Assembly (NCBI RefSeq): GCF_003589595.1
Contig: NW_020654289.1
Coordinates: 7,250,181-7,314,180 of the forward strand
Length of the DNA stretch: 64,000 nucleotides
Direction: 5' to 3'
DNA from: Hyposmocoma kahamanoa
Lineage: Eukaryota > Arthropoda > Insecta > Lepidoptera > Cosmopterigidae
Positions 46,293 to 57,796 of this stretch are shown piece after piece (position 1 is the stretch's first letter; each line of letters begins with the position of its first letter). Position numbers and translations under genes: made by a program. The notes below the pieces were generated by a model that was not told the origin of the DNA, did not search any database, and saw only the letters and a program-made list of their open reading frames with translations.

Positions 46293-46872
46293 CATTGACT
46301 TACAATTATATGGACGTTCGGGTCCGCGCTAAAAAGTGTCCGAACTTATAGGGCGTTAAAATCGTATACAGAGCGTCATACACGGTTTAGTCTTCGTTTG
46401 TTCGACTGACAGCGAAGCAAGCAAAATTAGACAGTACTGCGATGACATTACAATTTAAATTCAACGTTTTAGCTTTTTCACATTGACTTAGAAATAAATG
46501 GACGACAGGTCTAATACACAAACCACGAAAAAAATGTCCCAAGTCAACCTATTTAAACGTAGTGACATGTAAAGAATTATGAAAAAGCTAAAACGTTGAA
46601 TTTAAATTGTAATGTCATCGCAGTACTGTCTAATTGTGCTTGCTTCGCTGTCAGTCGAACAAACGAAGACTAAAGCGTGAATGACGCTCTGTATACCATT
46701 TTAACGCCCTATAGGTTCGGACACTTTTTAGCGCGGACGCGACGTCCATATACTTGTAAGTCAATGCTTTTTCATATTCCTTTACATGTCACTACGTTTA
46801 AATAGGTTGACTTGGGACATTTTTTCGTGGTTTTTGTATTAGACCCGTCGTCCATTTATTTGTAAGTCAATG
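46293..46872 (-). mobile_element. Family C MITE copy 3 (outer), interrupted
   Basis: Flanked by a perfect 8 bp duplication CACTAAGT at 46285-46292 and 46873-46880. Subtracting the inner element and its duplicated 8 bp leaves 286 bp, the exact family length, so the outer copy was complete when it was hit. Confidence 0.93.
46481..46766 (+). mobile_element. Family C MITE copy 4 (inner), nested in copy 3
   Basis: 286 bp in opposite orientation to its host copy, flanked by an 8 bp duplication CTTTTTCA at 46473-46480 and 46767-46774. Confidence 0.93.
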
Positions 46873-46880
46873 CACTAAGT

Positions 46881-47539
46881 GAATAAAATTAGACACAAGC
46901 AACAATTAGACAAAGTATATAATCAATTTGAGTAATAAATGAGTAATTTAAATAACACAATACCAAACATACACGTCAAATAATTGTAGACAATTGGGCA
47001 CTAAGTAAATAAAATTACACACAAGTAGTGTGTGAACCAGAAGTTATGTATTCTACGGATCTACTTTAAATGTTTTGTTAACTGGTAGGGGAATAAAGGA
47101 CGTGACGCGAAAAAGTGGCTGTTGTCGCTTTTCAAAGTGACAATTTCATAAATTGTTTTTTCGTCTCATGTGTTCGCGCGGTTCCGACTGTCGCTGCTGT
47201 CCTTTGCTGTCTTCAGTGAGCATATTGTTCACTTTACTTCCAAAGCTTCAGCTTATGTTATTCTCTTACATTAAAACGAACACTGAAGCGACCTCGACAT
47301 TGATACATTACGCGTTGAGAAAATTTTGTGCGGCATAAGGCTTTTAATGGATTGTCGGATTGTGATATCTTACATTATACCAGAAGATTGGTGTTGTGTT
47401 AAAGAATTTGCACGAACGCGCGGACTTTTAAACTTAGTAAAGGAACAATTTATGCGTGTGCACTAAATAGCTGTATTGCGATTTCCAATCTGCCATGCTC
47501 AGCTTTGGTCAATTGGCTTTATTTTAGAGTGGCATTAAT
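46881..47539. other. No gene seen
   Basis: A CACTAAGT-like GGCACTAAGTAAATAAAATT segment near 46997 repeats the flank of the family C insertion. Nothing else recognised. Confidence 0.4.
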
Positions 47540-47812
47540 AAATAAAAAAGCAGAGACCGTGGGTTTGAATCCAGCCTCGTACATCGGAGTTTCTCGGAGT
47601 TTATTAAATTTGAAATTTACCATGAGCGTTTCAATGAAGGATGATATCATGATAAAACCTGCGCGTCAAAGAAGGTTCACAAACCTCGGAAAACGTGTGA
47701 AGACCCCAACTCGCCCTGGGCCAGCGTGGTGGACTATGGTCTAAACCCTCGCCTGAGAGGAGACCCGTGTCCAGTGAGACGTATAAATGGTTTGATGACG
47801 ATGATTATTAAA
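47540..47812 (+). repeat. tRNA-derived SINE family H, uninterrupted copy
   Basis: The head is decayed (GGGTTTGAATCC B-box remnant near 47570). The body TGAAATTTACCATGAGCG, CGGAAAACGTGTGA, GGGCCAGCGTGGTGGAC and GCCTGAGAGGAGACC is continuous, and the end is a GATGACGATGATTATT tail. It serves as the empty-site reference for the BEL insertion. Confidence 0.8.
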
Positions 47813-47817
47813 TTTTA

Positions 47818-48106
47818 GTAACTGTAGAGCTCCTTGTGAAAGAATTCGTCCAGGGAAGTTCTACCACCTTATTTATTTCTGCCGCCAAGCTGTAATTCTT
47901 CCGATTTTGAGCGGTAAGGATGCTGGTGAAATTACAGGCACATGGGACTTGTTAACTTTTGTCTCAGGCTGACGGGCGCAGTGATACTGCCCCTCAGATC
48001 TTTGCGATTTAAAGAGCTGAGTGGCACTGCAACTGTTATGGACAGGCGTGTAGCTTACCATCAGACGCGCGATTTGTTCGTCCCGTTACGTGATATTATA
48101 AAAAAG
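47818..48106 (+). repeat. Family B repeat, full length
   Basis: Runs from GTAGAGCTCCTTGTGAAAG to GTGATATTATAAAAAAG, with only the middle of the AGTAATGTGAGC block changed. Confidence 0.85.
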
Positions 48107-48473
48107 AAGATGATAATTTGATACTGCGAATAGTCATTATTTAGAAAAGAATGAAAATTGTTGAAGAAGCACCGTTATCAGTGATCAATGAAGAAAACTA
48201 CGAAATATTAAACTTATAATACATAATATCATCGATTCACGTGCTGTCTGTTCAGATCCGAGAATTCAAAACCGTTTTATTTGACAAGGAACAACCGTCT
48301 GTTTCCGATTTTTCGCCCCCAACAAACTCTAACATCATTCTTTATAATTATTCATTGAAATGAAAGGGGATTATTTTTACGAACACTGTTTTTGTTATGC
48401 GAATGATCAATCAATTTTGGTCCGATTTTCGAACTTTATTTAAATTTTATTGTTGTTGGGACAAGGCGGAAGA
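48107..48473. other. No gene seen
   Basis: AT-rich sequence with no supported feature. Confidence 0.4.
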
Positions 48474-48476
48474 CTA

Positions 48477-48750
48477 AGGCTCAACTCACACTGGCGCAGA
48501 ATCGAAGCGTCATGTTTTTCGCCTATAGAATATTCATCTATATTTTCCCATTATTAAGGTACAAATTTGTGTTTTGCATATGTGGAATCGAGCGGCTTCG
48601 CGCGTCGACGCGCGGCACTTGGGCGCCGTGAGGCGTCAGACTGTGATCCCGGTGCACTAATGCGAGGGTAGTAGTTGTAGGAGCGGCGGTGTAATTGAAA
48701 AACAGGACGCAACGCGACGCTTCGACTCTGCGCCAGTGTGAGTTGAGCCT
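48477..48750. mobile_element. Family D MITE with ~38 bp terminal inverted repeats
   Basis: Ends AGGCTCAACTCACACTGG and its complement. The left arm, about 48474-48511, pairs with about 48715-48752 with one mismatch. TA at 48475-48476 and 48751-48752 is consistent with a TA target duplication (Tc1/mariner-type), although two bases are weak evidence. Non-coding; a half copy is at 42211-42361. Confidence 0.8.
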
Positions 48751-48756
48751 TAGGCG

Positions 48757-48888
48757 GATTTATTTCACTCGTAAATTTGGGTGTCGTTTGTGGTTGTCTA
48801 TGTGTGTATCTACGGCACCCGCGACACAGGGACTCCCTAGTGCGGGGCTATGTTGAGTGTGTGCGTTATTATTATTATTATTATTACT
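48757..48888 (+). repeat. SINE J copy 5, 5'-truncated, with (TTA)n tail
   Basis: TTTATTTCACTCGTAAATTTGGG, the GACACAGGGACTCCCTAGTG block and a terminal ATTATTATT run. The tRNA-like head is absent. Confidence 0.8.
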
Positions 48889-48962
48889 GTAACTGTTTCG
48901 GAAAGGCGTGTCGTTTAACACTAGGCATGGACTTATTCGCCTCGTCACTTGATAAAAAAAAC
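48889..48962 (+). repeat. Family B repeat, 3' fragment
   Basis: TGTAACTGTTTCGGAAAGGC to CGTCACTTGATAAAAAAA, directly abutting the (TTA)n tail of SINE J. Confidence 0.75.
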
Positions 48963-49059
48963 TGACTTGAACAGTTTGACCCGTACAAACAGAAAAGTTT
49001 AATAAAAGCTTGTAATTGGGCATTCTGGATTGCTATTAATTTAATCTATTAAAAAACTC

Positions 49060-49310
49060 ATTGCACCGCTGAGTTTTAGAATTTAATTGCGAAATGTAAT
49101 TTGAAATTTACCATGAGCTTTTTGGTGAAGAAAAACATCGTGTGGGATCCGCACACATCTGAAAAGCAATTTAATTATGTGATCCGCACACATCTGCAAA
49201 GCAGTTAAATGTCGTGTGCGACGTTTCCAACAACCATCGGGCGCGGATGGGGATTACAGCCCAAGCCATCTCATTGTGAGAGGAGACCTGTGGTCAGCAG
49301 TGGGATTATA
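49060..49310 (+). repeat. SINE family H, diverged copy
   Basis: TGAAATTTACCATGAGCTTT, a tandem pair of ATCCGCACACATCTG units, then GTGAGAGGAGACCTGTGG and a TA-rich tail. Confidence 0.7.
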
Positions 49311-51052
49311 TATAATAATATATTATATATTATTTTAATCTATTGTGCCTTTTTTGATCAGGATTAATTGATTCTTATCCTGTGTCTTTGATTTTTATAA
49401 TTGCTAACACTTTTAACATTCCTACACAAGATATTAGAATTTACTTCTACTACATCTTCGTACTTTTTATAAAAAATCTAGATCTAAAACGCTTCTACTA
49501 CAAACACATTGTGCAATATCCCTCGAGGGGTGACGAAGCAAATGTTGCATGCTAGACAAATTTTATTACATTCCGATGACTCTGGTTAGCAAATTATTCT
49601 CTAAAATCTTCCCAGTAAAGACCATTTTTGGCTGTACTTGAATAGCTACCAGTATAGTTCTATGTTGAGATACAAAAAGTTTTGCATGGCGTAGGGCAAG
49701 TCTGGCAAACTTATGGGCCGCTTGTTTAAAGCTCAGAAAACCGTACCAAAAACAAAATGCTTTCAAATTTCCTACTCTATATGATTTCAATTAGTTTACA
49801 TTTATTTGTTAGACTGAATGTCCAAAATACATTTACCTTAAAAATGGATACTTATAACTTCTTTTAACATTATATATCATTACTTAATTGTCATGGTGCC
49901 TGTTTATACTGGAGTAATAAAAAGATCAAAGAATGTCATGAGGAAAACCACAAAAGGTTGCAAAATTGGCTCCAAAGGGAGCGATGTTTCCCTCTCTAAG
50001 GTATGAAACGACCTTTTTCTTATCATATCGATTACATACACTGTAATGCTTGCCATAGTGGTGAAAGAATTTGCCAATTGACGTAAGGTACTCCATGATT
50101 GTTACCCAGGCTGCGTCAGACGTACATGAAAGAATGGTACGTTGTGCAGGGAGACTCCTTTCGTGCACACCATTAGAAACGATAGAGAGCAATGATGGAG
50201 GCTTATCGCAAATTAGCCGCAAATGGTAAAACAAGACTGAATGGAGTAGTGGGTAGCAATGGATGCTCACTGCTCGTGATAGGAAAAGAAGGATGGTGAT
50301 GTTCCAATCCAAACATATACGCATGAAAAGTAAACAAACTGGTTTGATTAAAATTCTAAATCAATCACGCAAAAAACAAGTAACACTCGTATATTTTGAA
50401 GATTTGGACTTGATATCTCATCACTTTTTCCAACAATAGTAATTTATATAATAACGTCTTAAAATCGTATTTAATAAACGTTAGTCCAAAAGTGAGGAAA
50501 TACACATACAAATATATAAGTCATCACACTATGTCAGTATTATTCAAATATGGCGTTTAGATTCTTTTAGGCCCCACAAAAAATAAAGTTGAGAACGCTT
50601 GCAGCAGTGAAATTTTAACACTCGATGGGCCATTGGGCCTTTGCCGACGCGGATTGGCCTATTGGATTTACCTTATAGCAGCTTAAAGCGCGGTTTAACT
50701 ACCCACTCACTACTCCCTCGTCTTGTTGAAGTCAATATCGTCGGAGTATTAGTTCAGCGGACTAGTTTCTGCTACTTTACGTCGTTTGTAGCGCCTATAC
50801 TTTTGAAACTAAATAGGATGTGGTATGTGGAGTTTTCCTAGATTATATACAATACTAGGGCGTGAGTTTATGTATGTTTATAGAATATTGCGCAAAAGTG
50901 TATGTGTGTGCGTGCGTGAATGGTGGTTATAGGTGTAGAATGTGTTGTGTACAGAAGATTCACATAACAATTTAGCCTTAAATAACATAGTCTGTAGTTA
51001 CATGTATTATGTAGGTATTTTTTCGTAGGAATTTTTGTTTTTTGTTCATAAG
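49311..51052. other. No recognised gene
   Basis: Two minus-strand frames, 49566-49790 and 49926-50324 (132 codons), show no transposon motif and no domain I recognise. Confidence 0.4.
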
Positions 51053-51330
51053 ACTAAGTAACGGGACGAATTGGTCGTGTGCCTGGTGGTAAGCAAAACG
51101 CCTATTCATAACAGTTGCTGTGCCATTCAAAGCTTTAAATCGTAAAAATCTTAGGGACACTGCTAATGTGCCCGTCACCCTGAGATATAAGTTGATAAGT
51201 CTCATGTGCTTGTCATTTTACCAGCACCTTTACCCTTTCAAACCGGAGTGCAGTAATGCTCATATTACAGCTTGGCGGCGGAAATAGGTCCCTGCACGAA
51301 CTCTCCACAAGGAGCTCTACTGCTACTATG
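51053..51330 (-). repeat. Family B repeat, near full length
   Basis: The reverse complement covers the TAGCAGTAGAGCTCCTTGTG end through the CGTCCCGTTACTTAG end, with a small deletion after the 5' end. Confidence 0.8.
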
Positions 51331-52029
51331 ACGAACCAGAGTCCTCTGCTTTAGCAGTTTTTCAGATCCTTAAACAACATGTATTTACATGATATGAAAC
51401 AAAGGATATTGTAGAGCGGGCGGTTTGGAATTTATGGCAAGAGTGCTTTGTCTGCTTCTGTAGTGCGTAGTGTTGTATGGAGCAAATACCAACCGCCTGT
51501 TGTGCGTGATATTACAGTAAGGTTATGATAATAACTACTTTATCAAACCTAACGGTGACAACTCAACTGTCGTCACTATGATCTATCAATTCTAACTTGA
51601 ACAGGATATAAAACATGCTTAATCTAGAAGATAACAAAAAGAAAACTAGAAAAGCTTGTCGTCCAAAACAACGTTAAGTGACGTGGTGCCGAGAAGTTTG
51701 CTAGACTTGTACTTGGATAAAAGTGGCTCTTACTCCCTGGAGCGTAAGGACAGTGTATTAAATTTACGATTGAATATAGATAAGAAATGCGGGTTAACCA
51801 CATCTGCCGGTTCTGTGCCGCCCGCATCCAGCCGCTGACGGCCACTATTCTCAGAACGTCCGTTTATCGTGCGGCGAGACGTCCTACACTATAACGAGCC
51901 TGCTCAATCGGCCATAAGTCCTCCTGCAGGTATGTTCGGCTCACTGCCACTTAGTTTACTGATTTTACGAGCTATGTTTTCACTTTAGTTTTTTTTTATT
52001 TATTTGGGTCACAAACAGTAGTCACAGTT
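51331..52029. other. No gene seen
   Basis: Overlapping 60- and 73-codon frames on opposite strands (51624-51845) match nothing recognised. Confidence 0.4.
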
Positions 52030-52235
52030 AAAACTTATAATGGCAAGGCAAATGGCATGGTAAAAGCTGTTCGAAGGACAAACAGGATATTGAAAGGACC
52101 TTACAGGTTTTATAGAGGTCGGATATCTGAAGGGTAGGCTCCAGCCCACCTTGAGAATCGCTCGTTGAGTGCGTTCCAGCTGAAGAAGTTGCAATGTTTA
52201 GAGATAACCATGAATTTCGGTTTTCTTGACATTCG
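52030..52235 (-). pseudogene. Degenerate non-LTR reverse transcriptase tail fragment
   Basis: Minus-strand LLQLERTQRAILKVGWSLPF followed, after a frameshift, by DLYKTCKVLSI resembles a conserved C-terminal stretch of insect non-LTR ORF2. It is related to 15375-15520. No catalytic motif is left. Confidence 0.55.
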
Positions 52236-52270
52236 GCCTTGAGATCGGCCTTCACACTACTACTTTATTA

Positions 52271-52578
52271 TTACTTATTTGACAGTAGAACTCCTTGTGA
52301 AAGAGTTCGTCTAGGGAAGTACTGCTACCTTACCTATTCTGCCGCCAAGCGGTAATGTGAGCATTACTGCCTTCCAGTTTTGAAGGGTAAGGGTGCTGGT
52401 TAAAGTACAGCCTACAGGCACATAGGTCTTGTCAACTTATGTCCCAGGATGACCGGCGCAGTGGCAGAGCCCCTAAGATGTTTGCGATTAAAGCTCTGCT
52501 TGGAACTGCAAGTGTTATGGACAGGCGTGTCGTTTACCATCAGGCGCACGATTTCTTCGACCCGTCACTTGGTATTAT
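52271..52578 (+). repeat. Family B repeat, full length
   Basis: One of the best copies: CAGTAGAACTCCTTGTGAAAG through CACTTGGTATTATATAAAAA, with all internal blocks. Confidence 0.88.
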
Positions 52579-52748
52579 ATAAAAAAGCACACTTTTGTTT
52601 TTCCTGCAAAATACGTTCAAATTATATACGAGGTGTTGAGTATATTTCTTGGAATAATAATACAATTTAATGAAGAACTTTAACGTTACACAAAATAATG
52701 ATACTTGAATTTTGAACAAAAAAGTAAATCATTAAAAACCGAAACAAA

Positions 52749-52935
52749 ATCTGCAACACGCACTAAAATTCGTAAAGTCTGCTGCTGACCTTTCGTGGCT
52801 CAGTTGGAGAGCTCTGGCTCGGTATGCTTGATGGCGCTGGTTCGAATGCAGCCGGATCGAAGGTTATTTTCTTGGTGTTTGCTCTTTGTATTAATAATTA
52901 TTACAAATTAGTAATTTCACAAAAAATATTAATAT
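52749..52935 (+). repeat. tRNA-derived SINE family I with intact A box
   Basis: The A box TGGCTCAGTTGG at 52796-52807 fits the Pol III consensus exactly. The B box GGTTCGAATGC at 52839-52849 has one deviation. The tail carries TTTGTATTAATAATTATTAC. The sequence does not fold into a complete tRNA, so it is treated as a SINE head. Confidence 0.7.
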
Positions 52936-53465
52936 TATATATATATCATAATAGTAAAATATTGTGATAGATAATCAATAAAAACTTAAAAATTACAAAC
53001 AAAAATCGCCTGCTGCTAGCTCTCGTTTTTGAATTTCTCGTCTGATGACTCTTTTTTAATTTGCCCCAATGTGTCTCGCTGCCCTCGCGGCGTTTAGTTC
53101 GTTCCATCGACGTGAACACGAGATATTCACTGTAAGGCAATGTTATACTTTTCCAGCAGTCGCTGTTCCCTGCGATTAACGTACAATCACCGTTATTAGT
53201 AAATTATTATTTACTACAATAACAAAAATTCGTAGATCATTTGCCTTTTGCGCAGGACGAGCTGAGTTCAAATTCAGGCCAATGCCGCAAAGTTGAATGT
53301 GAGTTTCTAAATCATGTGCAGTTTAGCTTTTTACTTGCATACAGTACTATGAAAGAAGAAGCACAGGAGTGGCATATCGGAGAATATTCAAAGGACACCT
53401 GTGTATTCCCCAAAATGTATTATGCCAATTTCGTACACTGTGGTGTACATCCTCTCCTCTCCTTA
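52936..53465. other. No gene seen
   Basis: AT-rich sequence with no supported feature. Confidence 0.4.
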
Positions 53466-53675
53466 GAATAGATCCATACGACCTGAGGGGCATTGCCACT
53501 GCGGTCATCACCCTGAGACTTAAGTTGACAAATATCATGTCCTTGTTCACCAGCACCCTTACTCTTCTAAACCGCAACGCAGTAATGCTCACGTTACTGC
53601 ATTACGGCAAAATAGGCAAGGTGGCAGTACTTCCCTGGATGAACTCTTTCACACTGCTACTTCTGCTACTACACT
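53466..53675 (-). repeat. Family B repeat, 5' two thirds
   Basis: The reverse complement runs from the AGTAGCAGTGTGAAAG region through GCAGTGGCAATGCCCCTCAG. The 3' end is missing. Confidence 0.75.
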
Positions 53676-54603
53676 AGTATATCTGCTAGATCATCTAAAT
53701 TTCTAAACTGTCAACTGTAAGTGAATTTTTAAAACAGGGAAACTAGTTCTGAATTGCAATTTGTTATCAGAATGGAAGCTCTCAGATTTGCATTGTTTCT
53801 ACAGACTTTACATTATGTCTAAGACGACGACTGCTGAAAACATTTGCATCTGGCCCGTATTTTGCTGACGATACGGTCTGTGCAAATATGATCTTTATGC
53901 GAACAACGGCACTTCGAATCGAGTCTGTGTAACTCCATATGTTTGAAATTGTTTCCCGCAATATTTAAGGGACGTTTTCGTTCCAGTTCACTTGTGTACG
54001 TTGTTGTCGACAGAGTAAACTTATAAGGCCTTCTTTAAAGTGACCGAAATGTTTCCAGTGTAAATGTTTCCTTTATTTTTTTCTTATCGTATAATATTGG
54101 GGAAGGAATGGTGCATCGTGTGGGGTGAATGCCTGAAACGAGCCTCTCCGCAATGACATACCTACTCGTATCGCCTGGTCATCGATCCGCGAGCACCATA
54201 CGCTGATTGACAAATCCTTTCAACACGATGGCAAACATATCCCATGCCCAGTTCATATGACGGCACTTGTGGCGTGATCAGCGTGGCTATGTTCTGGACT
54301 AGGATAATACAATGTATGCCATCGATACGATAAAAAGAAGAAAAATAAAAACATAGGCTCCTTTCGTGTACCTCTTTTGTTTGTTAATAAATTCGTGGGA
54401 TTCATTTACGAAGAAAAATGTCGGTCATTATTCAAATTTGTATTTCGAAACTAGCGTGATTGGTGTTATGTGTTAATGTGGTATGACTATTCGAAAATTA
54501 ATTTTTTTTATATTAGTAATTTAAAAAATAATTTCGTAAGTTACTCGTTAATTCAATTCTATCAAAAATAAGCGAAGAAAAGTCAATGGAAGAAAGTGAA
54601 TAA
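53676..54603. other. No gene seen
   Basis: AT-rich sequence with no supported feature. Confidence 0.4.
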
Positions 54604-54728
54604 ATCGAGTTCTGAGGTTTTCGTGGTTGTTACACATAGGAAATGAACCTATTTTTTCGGACCTAAATCGAGTATATTTGTTTTTTCAAATCAATCAACA
54701 TTTTGGGCCCTTTACAGGTCCCATGATC
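54604..54728 (+). repeat. Family E repeat copy 6
   Basis: ATCGAGTTCTGAGGTTTTCG to GGGCCCTTTACAGGTCCCAT. It forms an inverted pair with 54765-54840 across a CAGT-rich spacer. Confidence 0.8.
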
Positions 54729-54764
54729 AAGGCAGTCAGTCAGTCCGTCAGCGAGTCAGTCATA

Positions 54765-54840
54765 AAAGGGCCCGAAACGTTGGATGTTTGAAAAAACAAA
54801 TGTAGTCGATTTAGATCCGAAAAAAGCTTCTTTCCCGAAG
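54765..54840 (-). repeat. Family E repeat copy 7
   Basis: The reverse complement matches the 3' half of copy 6 (TCGGATCTAAATCGACTAC, GGGCCCTTTT). Confidence 0.75.
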
Positions 54841-55843
54841 TCGATAAAATTTTATAAAAACGCCAGTATAAATTTAATTTCCATGAGACATTTCTTTGAA
54901 CTTAGCTTACATATACCATTGCGTGTCAACCTTTGCTGTGAAAGTTTGTAGAATTTTTTATTTGAGCAATAATAGACATTGAACTTGTACTATGAATTAA
55001 CAAGAACATGGGGATAGATTCAGAACCTTACGATAACTCAGTTGTCGACCGATTCGATTTGTTATCGTCCGATTTCTTTTCATTTTTATTCACAACACCC
55101 GAATCGAACGTCAAACTGACGTATTCGAAACTGAACCGAAATGACGTCACACCCGTACGATTACTCGAACTTCTCGACCGGCAAAGGCTACAAACGTTAT
55201 TCGGATCACAGTTATCGAATTAAAGTTATTGAGCGTCCTATTGCTTACAAAGCAAGAATGTAATATGAAAATCTTATTATCAGAATGGAAATATTTTAAA
55301 TAAAGTTCGGATTTTGTTCAATTTTATTGATTTATTTTAATGCAAGAATATTGTATTAATAATATTTTAGGCCTTTAAAGTCTCAAAAATGTGTATAAAA
55401 GGATTTTCATTATAATCTATTTCATCGACTAACTCCGTAAACGCTGTTGGATAACGATATAGTATCCGAACCCCAATCGAACGTTTAACTCGAATGTTCT
55501 GAACAGCTCGGACAGCGCCCTTCGATTCGAGAACGATATCCTATACTCAATACCCAATACTCAATACTTTATTGCTTTTCCATAAAGATAAAAAGGTGTT
55601 ACAAAATATAAATACAGAACGTTTATGGACCCTGTGGGGCACAGCAATTGAGAGGGAGGCATTCTTTTAAATTACAATTTTTTAAATTATAATATTCAGT
55701 AATTACTATTGAGGTACGGTAGTATATTATTTTATAATCCGTGTAAACATGCATTTAAGTATTAATATGTACTAATTAGGTTAATATAATGTTTTTATTT
55801 ATTTGTATTTGTTTGGGTATCTATTTATGTAGATATAAACAAT
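54841..55843. other. No recognised gene; TCGA-rich segments
   Basis: 55020-55220 and 55440-55535 are unusually rich in TTCGA/TCGAA words. A 71-codon frame at 55008-55223 follows them and matches no known domain. Confidence 0.4.
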
Positions 55844-56345
55844 TTAAATATTATCATTTAGGTATTCCTGTATAGTATAATATTGTTTTGTGACTAATAG
55901 GTTTTTTATTTGTTTTATAAAATCTTTTTCTTTGTTTAAATATTTAATGTAGTTCGGTAATTTGTTGTATATTTTGATTGACATGACTAGTGGGCCAGAA
56001 TGGTATAATTTTAAACGGGAGATAGGTAGTGCTAATTTGTCACAGTGACGTAAATTGTATCCAGGGGCAGTCTCTCCTCGCTTTATGTAGAATTCTGGAT
56101 ATTTCTTCACAAATTTGCATGCTTCCAAAATATAGATAGATGGTAGGGTGAGAATTTTATGTTCAGCAAAGTATGATTTACAGCTATCTGTGTTATGTAA
56201 ATTAAAAATTATACGAATTAATTTCTTTTGTAGGGTAAATAGAGAATGGGCATCCGTACTATTTCCCCACATGATAACGCCATAGCTAAGCCATGCATAA
56301 GCGTACGCGTAATAGAGAGTGAGTGATGTGTGTATATCTGTTGTT
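55844..56345 (-). pseudogene. Non-LTR retrotransposon reverse transcriptase C-terminal domain
   Basis: The minus-strand frame from 56272 starts MWGNSTDAHSLFTLQKK. Upstream codons in the same frame to about 56345 read YAYAWLSYGVI, so the protein similarity extends beyond the ATG. The run LHNTDSCKSYF, LTLPSIYILEACKFVKK and LRHCDKL is the conserved post-RT tail of a CR1/Jockey-like insect element. It ends at a natural-looking stop near 55844. RT catalytic motifs are absent, so it is a 5'-truncated insertion. Confidence 0.8.
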
Positions 56346-57415
56346 ATTCCTATCGAACGATTCGGTTAAAATATCGAAGAGTTCTGAATCGGGGCCCTGA
56401 CCTTTTTTGTCGCTGATGCGGACTGATAGACAGTGTGCTTGTGTTTTTTTTTATCGTAATCAACTGAAAAATGTATTAAGTACTTGTTGAGAATTACTTC
56501 AAAGAAAGTTTGGACCTGGACTCTGTATCTTTTCACTTTTACGCAAATATTTTTTAATATTAAAAAACTACCAGTAGCTTACTGCTTGAAATTCATCACA
56601 AGTTCGCGCAAACTCATTAACGACGCTTCACAATATTGCTTTTCACATAGATAATTAATAAAATAAGCCTTATAGCTTGATATTTCCGGGAGTTACTAGG
56701 AAAACGAATATGTAATTTGTGACACGACATATCCACACAAAGATATCTGTCACTTGAAACACATGAGGACTGGCATTCCTATGTACGGGAGTATATGTGT
56801 ACTAAACTCGCTTCTCTTTCAGAAAATAGCCCGCTAATATCCTTCCAATTTAAGCTCTAATGTTGGCACACAAAAGTTCATATTAGCATGCACGGTTAAA
56901 ATATGATTTTCCACATTTTCTTTTAAACAAATTGCGATGCGAAAACGTTGTTTGGAACTTCGTAACAGGTCTATTCGTTTCCTATTTTGCTTATAGTTCT
57001 GTCCAAACTCGACTTGCGAGCGGAAGGAATCATCTTTTGAGACTTTGATGTTTTCAATTATTTTCGTGTTATGAGGAGTTGTGCCAAACGGATTAACATC
57101 TAGTGTAGTAATGGACTGTAATGGAATGTAATTACAATGCTCTGGACATAATTTTACTATTTATATACCAACTTATTATTTCATAGCTATGGTTAGACCT
57201 TTAGCGAGAGGCTGCAGTAGACTATCTGCGGCTCTGTGAAACACTTCGCTAAACTTCAAAAAAGTTCTCAATTCGCCTCTATCTCTATTTTTATCCTCTA
57301 TTTTTTTATGTTTGTCGGAACCGTCATTGCTTACAACTGTATCCTCAGACATCTTTTGAGCAGATTTAGGGATAGTGCAATGAGATTACGTTTAATAGTA
57401 ACACTGTATATTTGA
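56346..57415. other. No gene seen
   Basis: AT-rich sequence with no supported feature. Confidence 0.4.
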
Positions 57416-57668
57416 AGTGCTGCCACTTTACCTATTTCTGCCGCCAAGCAGTAATGTGAGCATTACTGCGTTCCGGTTTTGAAGGGTGCTAGTGGAATTA
57501 CAGGCACATGGGATTTGTCAACTTATGTCAGGGTGATGGGCGCAGAGGCAGTGCACCGCAGATCTTTGCGATTTAAAGCTCTGAGTGGCACTGCAACTGT
57601 TATGGACAGGCGTGTCGTTTAGCATCAGGCGCACGGCTTACTCGTCCCATCATTTATTATCATAAAAA
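57416..57668 (+). repeat. Family B repeat
   Basis: Carries GCCGCCAAGCAGTAATGTGA, GGAATTACAGGCACATGGGA, AGATCTTTGCGATTTAAAGC and GTTATGGACAGGCGTGTCG. Close to consensus, with the 5' end slightly truncated. Confidence 0.88.
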
Positions 57669-57796
57669 ACATATTTTAATCACTATCGAAACTTTTCGTA
57701 CGATCTTTGAATCGATGAATCTTTGGAATATCCACAACCCCAGCCTGCGTCTAGTCCCACGATGATGGAATGGGGATGGCAGAATTAAATTATGAA

